Of a DNA stretch of 64,000 nucleotides, positions 46,751 through 57,778 are shown piece after piece. Both the position numbers and the translations under genes were made by a program. How positions within the stretch are numbered: the stretch's first letter is position 1; every line of letters starts with the position of its first letter. The notes under the pieces are model-generated. The model was not told the origin of the DNA. It searched no databases and saw only the letters and a program-made list of their open reading frames with translations. The DNA comes from Girardinichthys multiradiatus (taxonomy: Eukaryota; Chordata; Actinopteri; Cyprinodontiformes; Goodeidae): assembly GCF_021462225.1 (NCBI RefSeq), contig NC_061816.1, forward strand, positions 14,285,390 through 14,349,389. Direction: 5' to 3'.

Positions 46751-48189
46751 TTGGTCGCCGCCCTACATGCATTCAAAAACACATTCAATTTTCAACAAAG
46801 GTAATTCTGCAACACAAGTTTACACCATGTAACCTAATTGAAACCAGAAGACTTCCGAATATTGGTCTCAGAGTAGATGATTTTTACATTTGTCCTAATT
46901 CAAAGTGACATAATATGAAGAAATTATTTAACCTGTTCTTTTTTGAGCATTATCTATATTAAAATAGAAGTCTGATAAATCTGAAATGGTCAATCTTTAA
47001 ATAATCTCTGCTCAGTGAAGAATTATCTAGTTGAAGTCTGACCAATCCAAATATGTAAGGTTTTGAACCAGAGATTGACAAATGTCCAGGCTTCTTTAAA
47101 GAAACACAGACATTTCCTTTTAAATTGGCACCCAATCATTAGCTACAAATCATACTCCAACTTCAGCATCTCTGGGATTTGTGGTGCACAGCAATATTTT
47201 GTTACAGTACTAGATGCCTATTACCACTGACTGAACATGCAAATGACCAATAGTAAAGTCATTACAGGGGCAGCTGAAGCTAACTTTTTTTATTTTACCA
47301 TGTCAAATTTTCTCACACAGTCCACCACCTTGTGGCGCCACCTTAACTGTGCCACCCATATCAAGTACTGCAGCAGAACACAGGCATGGTAGAGATTGCC
47401 TTTCCAGAATCTGAATTTCTTAAGAGTCTTCTCAGTGCTCTATGGCATAAACAGATACTACTTTAAGATTAACAGTGAGCTAAAACTATGTAACTTAAAT
47501 ATTTACCTGCATCAAGGAAGAAAGGACAAACAACATGGAGTATGTATTTCTTAAAGGGACCCATTAGCTGTGATTGCAGCTATAAACTGCACCCCCTAAG
47601 TATTTAGCTTAATGATCCAATTTACCCAGTGTCTGATGGCTAGAACACTGTTAACAAATATACCAGATGACTATTGTGGCATTTTTTGTCTATAGAGCTT
47701 GCTTCATCGCCCATCTACTACTCTACCTTGATGCATCTGACTCTGGTTGTGAACAACTCTGTTGTTTGCTCTTTTATGTGTACACATTCAAAGACAACTC
47801 CCTGGGTAATAACGCTGGGAGTCAGATCGTGGAGTTTTTTTCTGCAGCGTTGACACATTTCGCCAAGGTCTTGCAACACAAACTCTCAATAGACTTTGAC
47901 ATCACCCCCAGGCCTTTAATTTCAAACAGATTAAAGTTGGAGGAGAGAATAAAAGCAATAGTGCACTCTGGAGAAAATATACAAAGATATCTAAAAGGTG
48001 TTCAAAGGAAATCCTGACTTCTGTAGCTCTACATCTGAGCTCAACGAGATGTTTTGTTCAAATTAAAAAGAAGACTTACTAAAGACAACGAAACTCTGAT
48101 TTTCAGACTGAAATAAAGCAGCATATGCTAGTAAATTACTGAGTTAAAAAAACAGACTGATATGACTTGAATTGTACATTGCTGTCAGT
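46751..48189. other. Unique spacer
   Basis: No gene was recognised. A 116-codon open frame at 47667-48017 has no domain similarity and no clear splice or polyadenylation context. Confidence 0.35.
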
Positions 48190-49290
48190 TTACATAATCC
48201 TTAAACTCATGTAGTCACATTAAACCACAAACTTCATTATATATTACTGGAATATAACTGATACATCAACCTAGGGTACTGCGTAATTGTGAAGTGAAAG
48301 GAAAGGATACATTGTCTTCAAATATTTTTAGAAATAAAACTCTGAAATATGTGCTATGCATATGTTTTAAGCCTGTTTTACTCCTCACCTCTAAATAAAA
48401 TCCAGTGCAACTAATTGTCTTCAAGAGGCACCTAAGTGTTCTGTGAAAGCCCCAAAGGTTTGATAGATAACATTAGAGAACAAACAGCATCATGAGGACC
48501 AAAGAACAAAAGTCAAATAAAATATTGAGGAGAAGTTTAAAGCAGGGTAACGTTATAAGACTTTGAACAATTTTTCATTTAAAAAATACAAACAGTAAAC
48601 TTACAAGCTGGGCAAGGTCAGTATTAATCAGATAACCAGCCATGAAGACTGTGGTAAGTTTGGAGGAGCTGTGGAGAACGACAGGTCAGGTCTTGCCTAA
48701 TGGAAAAGTAACAAATAAAAAGCTTTGGTTTAAGATCAAAGAAACAATGAGTCTGCAAACATGTGGAAAGTAGGTACTCATCAAACTGGAACCGAACTGT
48801 TGCCATCTGCATACAAAATGGTATGTGTAAAGTCACAACATGAACACATCTTGAGACATGGTGGCAGCAGCATCATGCTGTGGGACTGCTTTTTTTCTTT
48901 ATCAGGGAAAGGGCAGATAATTGATGGTAAGATACAATAGATGGAGCTCAATACAGGATTGTCCTGAAAGAAACATGGTGGACCTTCTAGCAGGGCAACA
49001 AATGGACTGGTTTAGATGAAAGCAGATTAATTTATTAGACTGGCCCAGTCGTACATTAAAGCTAGAAGCTGATGTTCACAGATACTCAACATCCAACCTC
49101 ACAGAGCTTGAGGGCCTGGTTCATTTTTGTAAAAAAATATCAAAAACCTTCCTACTTTATGGTTATGCACTACTATGAGTTTGTCTGTTACATAAAATCT
49201 TAACATAATGCACTGAAATGTGTGATTGTTGGAAGACAAAATGAAAAACGTCAAGGGGTAGTATTAGTATTCAGAATTTGTTGGTCAGTT
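48190..49290 (+). mobile_element. Decayed Tdr1-like Tc1 relic
   Basis: 5' non-coding themes at 48280-48440 ('gcgtaattgtgaagtgaaagg', 'tccagtgcaacta') precede transposase pieces: 48630-48670 ('V-LEEL-R'), 48850-48900 (GGSSIMLWD-), and 48960-49110 ('YRIVLKE' to the region after the Glu, including 'NLTELE'). The 3' end lies around 49180-49270. The second Asp region is deleted and frames are lost. Confidence 0.7.
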
Positions 49291-50242
49291 CCTCCGTTTT
49301 CCGAAAAAAATACAAAAATCGCAGCTGTTTCTTTTCACATTATATAATTTTAAACAATGGATTTGTCTTATTCTGCTATCACGGGTTTTAGTTTAGGACT
49401 TACCCATAGCCCTGGGGAATATGGAACTAGGATGTAATCTCAAAAAGTACACTGGAAGCCAACATGTTGGCATAAGAACCAGACATGGAACAATTATTGA
49501 AGTACTTCAATACATGAAAGATAAATAACCAGCATGTTGAGAGAAATATACACAAAAAACTGCATTTAAAGTTTCCTTTTGAGGGAAATGATTAAAAGAA
49601 TTGTTACATACTTCAGAGAGAATGTGGGATAGGGAAAAGTACACAGAGTAAAAGAGCTTCATTTGCAGAAAGTTACATTTATTTTTCATGATTAGGATCA
49701 TGAGAATCAAATAGCAGAAATTTGAAGCTGAATGCAAAAGGTAGTTATTTATTTTCCGGTTGCTTATCCAGAATGCATTAGGCGTTGCATACAATGACGG
49801 ATAAGTGAAGAATCCCCACTGCTCTCCTGACCATGAGTCTAATTGGTCTCCCATTTTAAGGTCTGTCAGAATAATGATTGTTAAAAGAAAGTGCAGCATT
49901 ATATTCTTCCCCTAATACACAAAATAACATATTTAAGACATATTCAGCTGAAATACAAAAGATATTTATTCTAATCATAATCATAGCTATTATATCAGCA
50001 GGGGTTGGCTTTACTGTGATGCAGGATGTGACTAAGATGCATGTATCAACAAACCACTTACCAAGCCATATGATATAAGAAACGATAGTAGTAGGGGCAA
50101 GGATGACTTTAACACAGTGTTTATACATGATGGTTTTTCCTCATTTTAGTTGATGACAAAAAAATATTCCCAAATAAAATGGAGGCTATCACTACTTTTC
50201 TTTTACAACTTTTTTATAATACTATGGCTCAACTGTTCCATT
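49291..50242. other. Unique AT-rich spacer left of A5
   Basis: No supportable gene. Antisense open frames of 90 and 130 codons are hydrophobic, AT-driven and without recognised similarity. Confidence 0.35.
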
Positions 50243-50244
50243 TA

Positions 50245-51812
50245 CAGGTCCTTCTCAAAATATTAGCATATTGTGATAAAGTTAATTATTTTCCATAATG
50301 TAATGATGAAAATTTAACATTCCTATATTTTAGATTCATTGCACACTAACGGAAATATTTCAGGTCTTTTATAGTCTTAATACGGATGATTTTGGCATAC
50401 AGCTCATGAAAACCCAAAATTCCTATCTCACAAAATTAGCATATTTCATCCGACCAATAAAAGAAAAGTGTTTTTAATACAAAAAACGTCAACCTTCAAA
50501 TAATCATGTACAGTTATGCACTCAGTACTTGGTCGGGAATCCTTTGGCAGAAATGACTGCTTCAATGCGGCGTGGCATGGAGGCAATCAGCCTGTGGCAC
50601 TGCTGAGGTCTTATGGAGGCCCAGGATGCTTCGATAGCGGCCTTTAGCTCATCCAGAGTGTTGGGTCTTGAGTCTCTCAACGTTCTCTTCACAATATCCC
50701 ACAGATTCTCTATGGGGTTCAGGTCAGGAGAGTTGGCAGGCCAATTGAGCACAGTGATACCATGGTCAGTAAACCATTTACCAGTGGTTTTGGCACTGTG
50801 AGCAGGTGCCAGGTCGTGCTGAAAAATGAAATCTTCATCTCCATAAAGCTTTTCAGCAGATGGAAGCATGAAGTGCTCCAAAATCTCCTGATAGCTAGCT
50901 GCATTGACCCTGCCCTTGATAAAACACAGTGGACCAACACCAGCAGCTGACACGGCACCCCAGACCATCACTGACTGTGGGTACTTGACACTGGACTTCT
51001 GGCATTTTGGCATTTCCTTCTCCCCAGGCTTCCTCCAGACTCTGGCACCTTGATTTCTGAATGACAAGCAGAATTTGCTTTCATCCGAAAAAAGTACTTT
51101 GGACCACTGAGCAACAGTCCAGTGCTGCTTCTCTGTAGCCCAGGTTTGGGGAATGCGGCACCTGTAGCCCATTTCCTGCACACACCTGTGCACGGTGGCT
51201 CTGGATGTTTCTACTCCATACTCATTCCACTGCTTCCGCAGGTCCCCCAAGGTCTGGAATCGGCCCTTCTCCACAATCTTCCTCAGGGTCCGGTCACCTC
51301 TTCTCGTTGTGCAGCGTTTTCTGCCACACTTTTTCCTTCCCACAGACTTCCCACTGAGGTGCCTTGATACAGCACTCTGGGAACAGCCTATTCGTACAGA
51401 CATTTCTTTCTGTGTCTTACCCTCTTGCTTGAGGGTGTCAATAGTGGCCTTCTGGACAGCAGTCAGGTCGGCAGTCTTACCCATGATTGGGGTTTTGAGT
51501 GATGAACCAGGCTGGGAGTTTTAAAGGCCTCAGGAATCTTTTGCAGGTGTTTAGAGTTAACTCCTTGATTCAGATGATTAGGTTCATAGCTCGTTTAGAG
51601 ACCCTTTTAATGATATGCTAATTTTGTGAGATAGGAATTTTGGGTTTTCATGAGCTGTATGCCAAAATCATCCGTATTAAGACAATAAAAGACCTGAAAT
51701 ATTTCAGTTAGTGTGCAATGAATCTAAGATATATGAATGTTAAATTTTCATCATGACATTATGGAAAATAATGAACTTTATCACAATATGCTAATATTTT
51801 GAGAAGGACCAG
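50245..51812 (-). mobile_element. Tc1-like DD34E transposon, copy A5
   Basis: A complete 1568-bp family A element in minus orientation with TA duplications at 50243-50244 and 51813-51814. The inverted repeats and IR/DR decamers are preserved. It is shorter than its sisters mainly through a 42-bp in-frame deletion in the transposase gene. Confidence 0.95.
50522..51484 (-). CDS. Tc1 transposase of A5, open frame with 42-bp deletion
   Basis: A 320-codon uninterrupted frame, the only family A copy here open from the usual start (MGKTADLTAV) to the usual end (GFPTKY). The helix-turn-helix (RIGCSQSAVSRHL) and GRKKCGRKR motif are intact, as are the FSDESKF, QHDLAPAH and NPIENLW motifs with DD34E spacing. 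Compared with A4, 14 residues between IPQ and TWATEK (about residues 114-127, the end of the DNA-binding region) are missing. Private changes include Met and Val in KEMSVRIG, Cys in HRCVQ and Pro in RKPGEKE. It could be translated, but whether the shortened linker leaves activity is unknown. Confidence 0.85.
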   Translation of the reverse strand: MGKTADLTAVQKATIDTLKQEGKTQKEMSVRIGCSQSAVSRHLSGKSVGRKKCGRKRCTTRRGDRTLRKIVEKGRFQTLGDLRKQWNEYGVETSRATVHRCVQEMGYRCRIPQTWATEKQHWTVAQWSKVLFSDESKFCLSFRNQGARVWRKPGEKEMPKCQKSSVKYPQSVMVWGAVSAAGVGPLCFIKGRVNAASYQEILEHFMLPSAEKLYGDEDFIFQHDLAPAHSAKTTGKWFTDHGITVLNWPANSPDLNPIENLWDIVKRTLRDSRPNTLDELKAAIEASWASIRPQQCHRLIASMPRRIEAVISAKGFPTKY

Positions 51813-51814
51813 TA

Positions 51815-54800
51815 TTATTTGACATGCTTCGTAACAATAAGGGGTGAATATCATTAGATTCAAATGGTATAATAACCTTGAGTAGAAATATTACAGCGTT
51901 GTAGTAGCACAAAGATTATTTTTTTTTTATGTGGAATATACTTCAATTGTTTTTATTAAAAAACAGAAAAGCAAAACTGATGCCTACTGCAGATTACTAC
52001 AGCTATATAAACAAGAAAATTTGGTTTACACAATGACTGTAATTTCCTTTTGGCTGGATTTATCTTTCTGTGCACCCTGGTGGTGTGCAGAAACAGGTTG
52101 GGGGTGGGGGGTTATTTAACCATTGTATAAGAGTAATACAAGTTTGACCTTTGTACAGTTTTTTTAATTTACTTACTTAAATAATTGTTTATTTGTATTC
52201 AATTAAGCTATACTTGTAGATTACGTTTTTAAAATCTTTCTAACATGATAATTTTTAAAATTGCATTTTCTGTGGATTTATAGTGGCCCCAGAAACAGCT
52301 AAATGTAGGGACCTATATAGGTTGGAAATTGGCTAGTAAAATGGGCCCGTTGTGGGACTGTTTATAAGATAATACCTTCCTGTATAGGTTTGAGGCAAGT
52401 TGACTTTGGGGCTGTAAGTTGGTCCAAACTTGAAGAGGTACATAAAACCCAGATGGGTCCCATCAAAAAGTTAATGTGGACACAATATGCATACTACATG
52501 GGACAAAACATGGGGTTTAAGGGAGTATGTTTGTGATGACTATATGGTTTTCATATTATCTAACCTAAGGCATATAAAAAGGAGCTAACAAGGGAAGAAA
52601 ACCCTCGTTGGTCCCATGTTCTGCAAAGGAAACAGGGAAGTTGGCATTTTAACAAACAACAATTCAGCTGATTGGCCAGTATTGCTTTTTTAACTACAAA
52701 CGATTAGACACTTAACTATGCCCTGACTATCAACATAAATCTACAAAAGTGTGCTGATCAATTTAATGTTTGCGAGAAAATGTTAAGAAATGTTGATGAA
52801 AACAGGGTAAATTCTATTTTCACAAAGAAAAACTTCTACTTTTTTTCTTCTATCTTTTCCTGATGTTTATTAATCCCACAATTACTGCAACCTTGGTGGT
52901 GGGAACTTCAGCTTTTTAGCTGGGGAAACTCTGCTCATCATATGTAAAGAGGTTTCTAGTTTACCATTTTAGCAAGTTGCATTTTTTATTTATATAAAAT
53001 GAAAATTGTGTCTATTCATTAACTTATTTGAGGTCCTAGATACACTATTCCAACTAGTTAAGTATTTTTTCCTACATTGTTGAAATCCTCCACTGGCTGT
53101 GGGATTGCAGTGTCAGAGCCAGTGGCCAGAATCTTGACACTGAAAATGTTGATTTAAAAGAATAAGTTCCTGAGCAAGTCTTAAGATTCTCCAAAAAGAA
53201 TCGTAATTCTTATTTTCTGACACTGTCTCTTTCCTGTTACTTATTATCTTCCTCTGCACAAATTTGAATGTTATTGGAAAATATATCAAAATAATACACA
53301 AATGGTTGTTGTTGATGATGAATCTGTACAAAGTGGGCCTGTAGGTCAGGGTTAGTGCTGGAAGATTTGACAGAAAATGGGGTGCAGAAAAAACAAAAAC
53401 AAATCAAAGCCCAGACAAGAGAAGAGACAAAGCAGAAATCTAAGGTTTGCAAGTCTGCTGTAATAAATATTTCCAATTTGGTTTGCTTACTGAACAGAAC
53501 CCCAAGGAGTCACCCCACATCTTTCAGACTTCTTCCATAAATGGTAATGAAAACCTTATCACAGTGTTACTCTGATCCGAAAACTTCCAGTATGAGACAT
53601 TAGCTTGTAAAATTGAGAAAAGAGCCCCGTTTTCTCTTCATCTAATGCATCTTTTAGTGGTGCTATGAAAATCCCCTGTGAGTTATTTGAATATCAATAA
53701 GCCAAGAGACTGTGTGTGATCAAAAGGCCTCCTGAGTTTAAAAGTTTTGGATGACCCAGACAGATGGCAGCTCTCAATCCCCCGACAGTGAAAATGACAC
53801 TCCAGGCAAAACTTGAGAGGGATGAAATTTGAGGAAGCTTTAGAGGATTGAGTTTCTCTATGAAAAAGGAGGTAGAGGGGGGTAAATGGGCTGTCTGCAC
53901 CGTGAGCAGATTTGACAGATTAAAGACTCATATTTATGGCAGAGGTTCCTAGTTCTATGTATTTGTTTTACAGCTGCCGTCTGAGCTTCATGAGGCTGCA
54001 AGGTCATTATACCACAGTAACGGGAGGCCACTAGAGAATTCTGATTTGCTTACCCTTTGGCTCATACAATGGAATTAATATTATTTTATTCCTGGAGCTG
54101 AACCTTAACTCAGGCCTCCTATAACTCAAGCCTATAAATACAATATTTTAGGTATGTAAAACTACATTTTAAAAAGCTGAAACACAAACAATAGCAACAC
54201 AGCATCAACACCCACATGCTTCAAAGTTAGAATAAAACATGCTGCATTAAAATATCCACATGCAGTCCCCATGAATCGGCTGTGGACAGACTGAGATAGT
54301 GCATATCAGAGATGTCCGCTGTAAAAATTGACGGCACCATCACAAGCTGACAGCAATGGCTCCGGTAAATCATCCTGTAGTTAACAGCTTGCTTAAATTT
54401 GCATAAATAGTTTCAACAGCTGCAATTAGGCCGTCAGGAATCCTCCATCAAAGAAAACCCATTTCTTTCTGGACGAAACAGTGGAACTTTTAGGAACAAA
54501 TTGACCAAACATTGTAAGTGCATGCGAAATAAAGTCCTAATTAAAAACAAAAAGTTGAATAAGATGATTTCCTAAATCTGTTGGCAAACATTTCCTCAAA
54601 CTCTCTGCGGTTGTAAAAAGACAGCAAAGAAAGGGACAGATCCACACATTCATTTCAAGAGGATGTGTAATTGTAATAATCAGCATGTCGAGGCATAAAA
54701 AGTCCATTAGCAAGGATTTGAGTGTTTGCAGAAAAACATTTCACCGTGAAGGTTAAAATTTTGAAATCTTACTCTTTCTGGTCACCTGGTAATTATTCTT

Positions 54801-54898
54801 CTTTTTTTAAAAGTTGTTGGTCTATTTGTACCACTCAAGAAAAAAACAAAAAAAAAAACAATGGTACGTATTTCACAACCTTAGCATCATTGTGATAA
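51815..54898. other. Gene-free block between A5 and gypsy element 2
   Basis: No exon was supported. 52290-52560 contains words such as 'aaacccagatgggtcccat' and 'catgggacaaaacatggggt' that resemble a degenerate fish repeat unit. 53620-54060 and 54250-54480 are non-repetitive with balanced composition and could be conserved non-coding DNA. Confidence 0.3.
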
Positions 54899-55560
54899 TG
54901 TTAGAGGCCGATTTGACCCACATCAACAGAAACACCCAGAGAACAGAGGACCATTTATGAAGTTTATTGATAGGCTGTAGAGTGGGGAAACAACAGCAGC
55001 TGCCTGGAACAAGAAGCTGCAACAGACAGAACAGGTGAGAATCGGCTTGCAGGATAAATAAAAGTTAACAGACTGTTCTACGGACCTAGCTGGGTTCTGA
55101 TCCACCAGGGAGAAGAAGGTGAGTCCAGACCGGTGGATGGCTGATCTCGTGACCGCCAGGGCTCCAGAAGCTGGAGGTTGAAGGACTGTCGGAGGGTGGA
55201 CAGGCTCGGCAAGGCAGGGCTCAGACGGATTGTCAGCTGGTAAGTAGTCCAAGTTGTTTTTTCTGTTCAGGTTGGTTCTGGTTTTCCTTTAAGGAAGCGA
55301 GACAGGCTCAGGACTCTAAACAAAGACAAAGGGTTAGTATATCAAAGGTAACTTGCAAGAGACAAGACTTAATCTGGCCAGGTTGTAATACCGCATCGGC
55401 AAACACTCAGGCGATGAGATACTGGCAATCCATCCTCTTTATTCTCCTCCAGGTGATCATCTCAATAAGCCGCACCTGTCACCCTCCGGGAACGGTCCTG
55501 GCTGCACATAGTGGCTGAAACTGGTTAGTAGCAACCTCAAACAGAATCCAGACTCTGACA
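54899..55560 (-). repeat. 3' LTR of gypsy element 2
   Basis: 662 bp, TGTTAGAG...CTCTGACA on the plus strand. It shares its outer 230 bp and inner 35 bp with the 5' LTR at 57504-57778 and keeps the middle part lost there. It contains the promoter-like region at 55402-55443 (minus strand). Confidence 0.85.
55402..55443 (-). promoter_or_regulatory. LTR promoter: TATA-like box and presumed RNA start
   Basis: On the minus strand AATAAAGAGG (from 55443) lies 31 bp upstream of GCCTGAGTGTT (55412-55402), the same 11-mer found in element 1 at the same spacing. The TATA box is degenerate compared with TATAAG in element 1. Confidence 0.4.
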
Positions 55561-55578
55561 CCACCTCCCTCCCCCTCA
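55561..55578 (-). promoter_or_regulatory. Polypurine tract of gypsy element 2
   Basis: Minus-strand GAGGGGGAGGGAGGTGG abuts the 3' LTR and overlaps the pol stop codon at 55578-55576, as in element 1. Confidence 0.8.
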
Positions 55579-57016
55579 ACGGCCGCTACCTGGCGGCCCG
55601 GAAGACCCAGCCCGAGAGGAGTGGAAGTCCAGGAGAAGCGAGGGATCCGGGATGAAGGACTTCGGAACCCAGGAGCGGTCCTCTGGAACGTAGCCAGCCC
55701 AGTCCACCAGATACTGCCAGCCCCGACCACGCCGACAAACGGCCACGATCCGGCGGACAGTGTAGACTAGATGGCCCTGGAAGTCCCGGGCAGAAGGAAG
55801 GGGCTCAGGAGGAGGGCAAAGCATGCTGGTACGGACAGGCTTCAGCTGAGAAACGTGGAACACTGGATGAATACGGAAACTAGCAGGTAAGCTGAGACAG
55901 ACGGACATGGGGCTAACCACAGACTCTAGGGTAGGGACCAATGAACCTGGGAGATCTTGGAAAGGGACTCTCCGAGGCTGGCATATCACGTCTGTCTGCG
56001 TACCTCTTGTTCAAGGTGGAAGTCCTCTGAAGGGTCTGGTTCCAGATCCTGCGGCACTGTCGGATGTGGCCCTGCACAGGATCCTGCCTCTTTTCGGTCC
56101 AACAGGAACATGGGCGGCTGGTAACCAAGGGCTATTAGCGGACTGAATGTAAGATAAATTCTTATGATCTGTCCATACCAGCACGGGATGCTCAGCGCCC
56201 TCCAGCCAGTGTTGCCACTCCTCCAGGGCCAGCTTGATGGCGAGGAGCTCTCAGTCAACCACGTTGTAGTTTCTCTCGGCCGAGAAAAGAAGGCACACAG
56301 ATGGAGCTTTCCGTCCAGGTCTTGGCGCTGTGACAAGACTGCTCCCACTCCCAGGTCAGAAGTATCCACTTCCAAGATGAACTGTCAATTAGGATCCAGG
56401 TGGATGAGTACCGGCGCTTGAGAAAATCTTTTCTTTAATGTGGTGAAGGCGACCTCCGCCTCTGGGCTCCAGGCGAAGGGCGATGTTGGGGCAGTTAGGG
56501 TGGCCGCCGTCTGGCTGTAGCAGTGGATGAACCTCCGATAGAAGTTAGCGAAGCCCAGGAACCTTTGTAACTGTTTTCGTGTTTCTGGGGTGGGCCAATC
56601 CAACACCGCCTTGACCTTCTCTGGGTCAGCATGAACCTATCTCCCCGCTAGAACGAAGCCAAAAAAACTGACAGATGTTTGATGGAACTCACATTTCTCC
56701 GCCTTCAAATAGAGCTGATTCTCCAGAAGTCGCTGCAGCACTCGGCGGACATGATGCTTATGCTCCAACAGTGTTCTAAAGTCAATTAAAATGTCATCCA
56801 AATAGACAAACACAAACTGGTTCAGGTAATCTCTTAAAACACCATTGACTAAACTTTGAAATACAGCTGGGCGTTGCATAATCCAAACGGCATGACCAGG
56901 TACTCATAGTGTCCTCGTGGCGTTGTGAAGGCTGTCTTCCACTTTTCTCCCTGGCGGATCCTAACTAGATGGTACGTGTTTCAGAGATCTAACTTAGTGA
57001 ACATGGTGGCTCCATG
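55576..57016 (-). pseudogene. gypsy pol remnant: RT palm, RNase H part, chromodomain
   Basis: In element order: RT palm from FTKLDL to [11 protein letters not shown] and YLDDILIDF (about 57005-56780), with an in-frame stop near 56638 inside FGFVLAGR. The RT connection ([17 protein letters not shown]) and RNase H start ([15 protein letters not shown]) follow at 56606-56270. After a frameshift, the RNase H segment with the NLSYIQ-like motif is joined near 56135 to the integrase C-terminal part ([13 protein letters not shown]). The chromodomain (55989-55576: VRRIVAVCRRGRGWQYL, then VDWAGYVPEDRSWVP) is the best preserved part. The integrase catalytic core is absent. Confidence 0.85.
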
Positions 57017-57501
57017 TCAAGATCAAAAATTATTTTGAACTCCTTAATAAAGTCCTCATAAGAACATCCGAACTGGTTACAGTTCGTAAACCTCGCTTCT
57101 GCCCAACGAAGTGCCTTGCCCGTTAAAAGCCCAAAGACATGATAAATCTTATTATCATCATAAGGAAAACTCTGAGGTGACCGATTAAAGACTAAGGTGC
57201 ACTGTAACAGAAAGTCCCGACAACTCCCGACTTCTCCCAAAAATTTCTCAGGACTAGGTGAAGTGACGTCACGAATGCCCAGAAGGGGCCATGTGGCGAG
57301 AGGTTCAGCAGCCCCCCCTGAAGGTTGGGTGGGCCTGGGGCTGAGTGCCTACTGGAACAGTGCTGTTATCTGCTCGAGGTGCCGCTGCTGCTCGTGGAGG
57401 TTACGGAGGCTCGCGCCATGAGAGTGGATCTGATGACTGTGTTTGGACACTGTTCTCTGGAGTGCCTCGGCAGGGTCCGGCTGGCCTGAGTGTTCTGTCA
57501 T
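57017..57501 (-). pseudogene. gypsy gag, truncated
   Basis: Gag starts at the ATG 57501-57499 (MTEHSGQPDPAEALQRTV), only 2 bp inside the 5' LTR. It has a glutamine/histidine-rich helical N-terminus (LRNLHEQQRHLEQI) and, after a shift of frame, a capsid-like part at 57240-57017 (CTLVFNRSPQSFPYDDNKIY, GKALRWAEA, FIKEFKIIFD). It is cut off at the deletion that joins it to RT. The zinc knuckle and protease are missing. Confidence 0.8.
57484..57494 (-). promoter_or_regulatory. Candidate self-primer binding site
   Basis: The minus strand reads AACACTCAGGC here, 9 nt inside the 5' LTR and within the first gag codons. It is the exact complement of the 11-mer GCCTGAGTGTT at the presumed RNA start in both LTR families (41254-41264 and 55402-55412). 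This is the arrangement known for Tf1 and reported for sushi-type elements, in which the RNA 5' end primes its own reverse transcription. No tRNA-complementary site (TGG...) follows the LTR. Confidence 0.55.
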
Positions 57502-57503
57502 AA

Positions 57504-57778
57504 TGTTAGAGACCGATTTGATCCATATCAAGAGAAACACCCAGAGAACAGAGGACCGTTTAGAAAGTTTATTGACAGGCTGTAGAGTGGGGAAACAACA
57601 GCAGCTGCCTGGAACAGGAACCTGCAACAGACAGAACAGGTGAGAATCGGCTCGGAGGATAAATAACAGTTAACAGACTGTTCTACGGACCTAGCAGGGT
57701 TCTGATCCACCAGTGAGAGGGAGGTGAGTCCAGACCGGCTGGACAGTAGCAGCCTCAGACAGAATCCAGACTCTGACA
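57504..57778 (-). repeat. 5' LTR of gypsy element 2, internally deleted
   Basis: 275 bp, TGTTAGAG...CTCTGACA. Relative to the 3' LTR it lacks about 390 bp between 'gagtccagaccgg' and 'cagcctcagacagaatcc', including the TATA-like box and RNA start. This copy therefore has no recognisable promoter in its 5' LTR. Confidence 0.85.

Larger units (their letters stand above)
54899..57778 (-). mobile_element. Ty3/gypsy chromovirus-type retrotransposon 2, internally deleted
   Basis: A minus-strand element with two LTRs (3' LTR 54899-55560, 5' LTR 57504-57778), polypurine tract 55561-55578 and a gag start at 57501. The body is only about 1.9 kb. One deletion joins mid-gag to the RT palm near 57016, removing the end of gag, the protease and the RT fingers. 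Another joins RNase H to the integrase C-terminal domain near 56135, removing the integrase zinc and catalytic domains. I found no convincing 5-bp target duplication. Confidence 0.9.

Noticed and set aside
47667..48017. 116-codon plus-strand open frame
   Set aside because: No recognised similarity and it lies just left of a Tc1 relic without gene signals.
52290..52560. Possible tandem repeat with CAGATGGGTCCCAT words
   Set aside because: The units are too diverged to define a period by eye.
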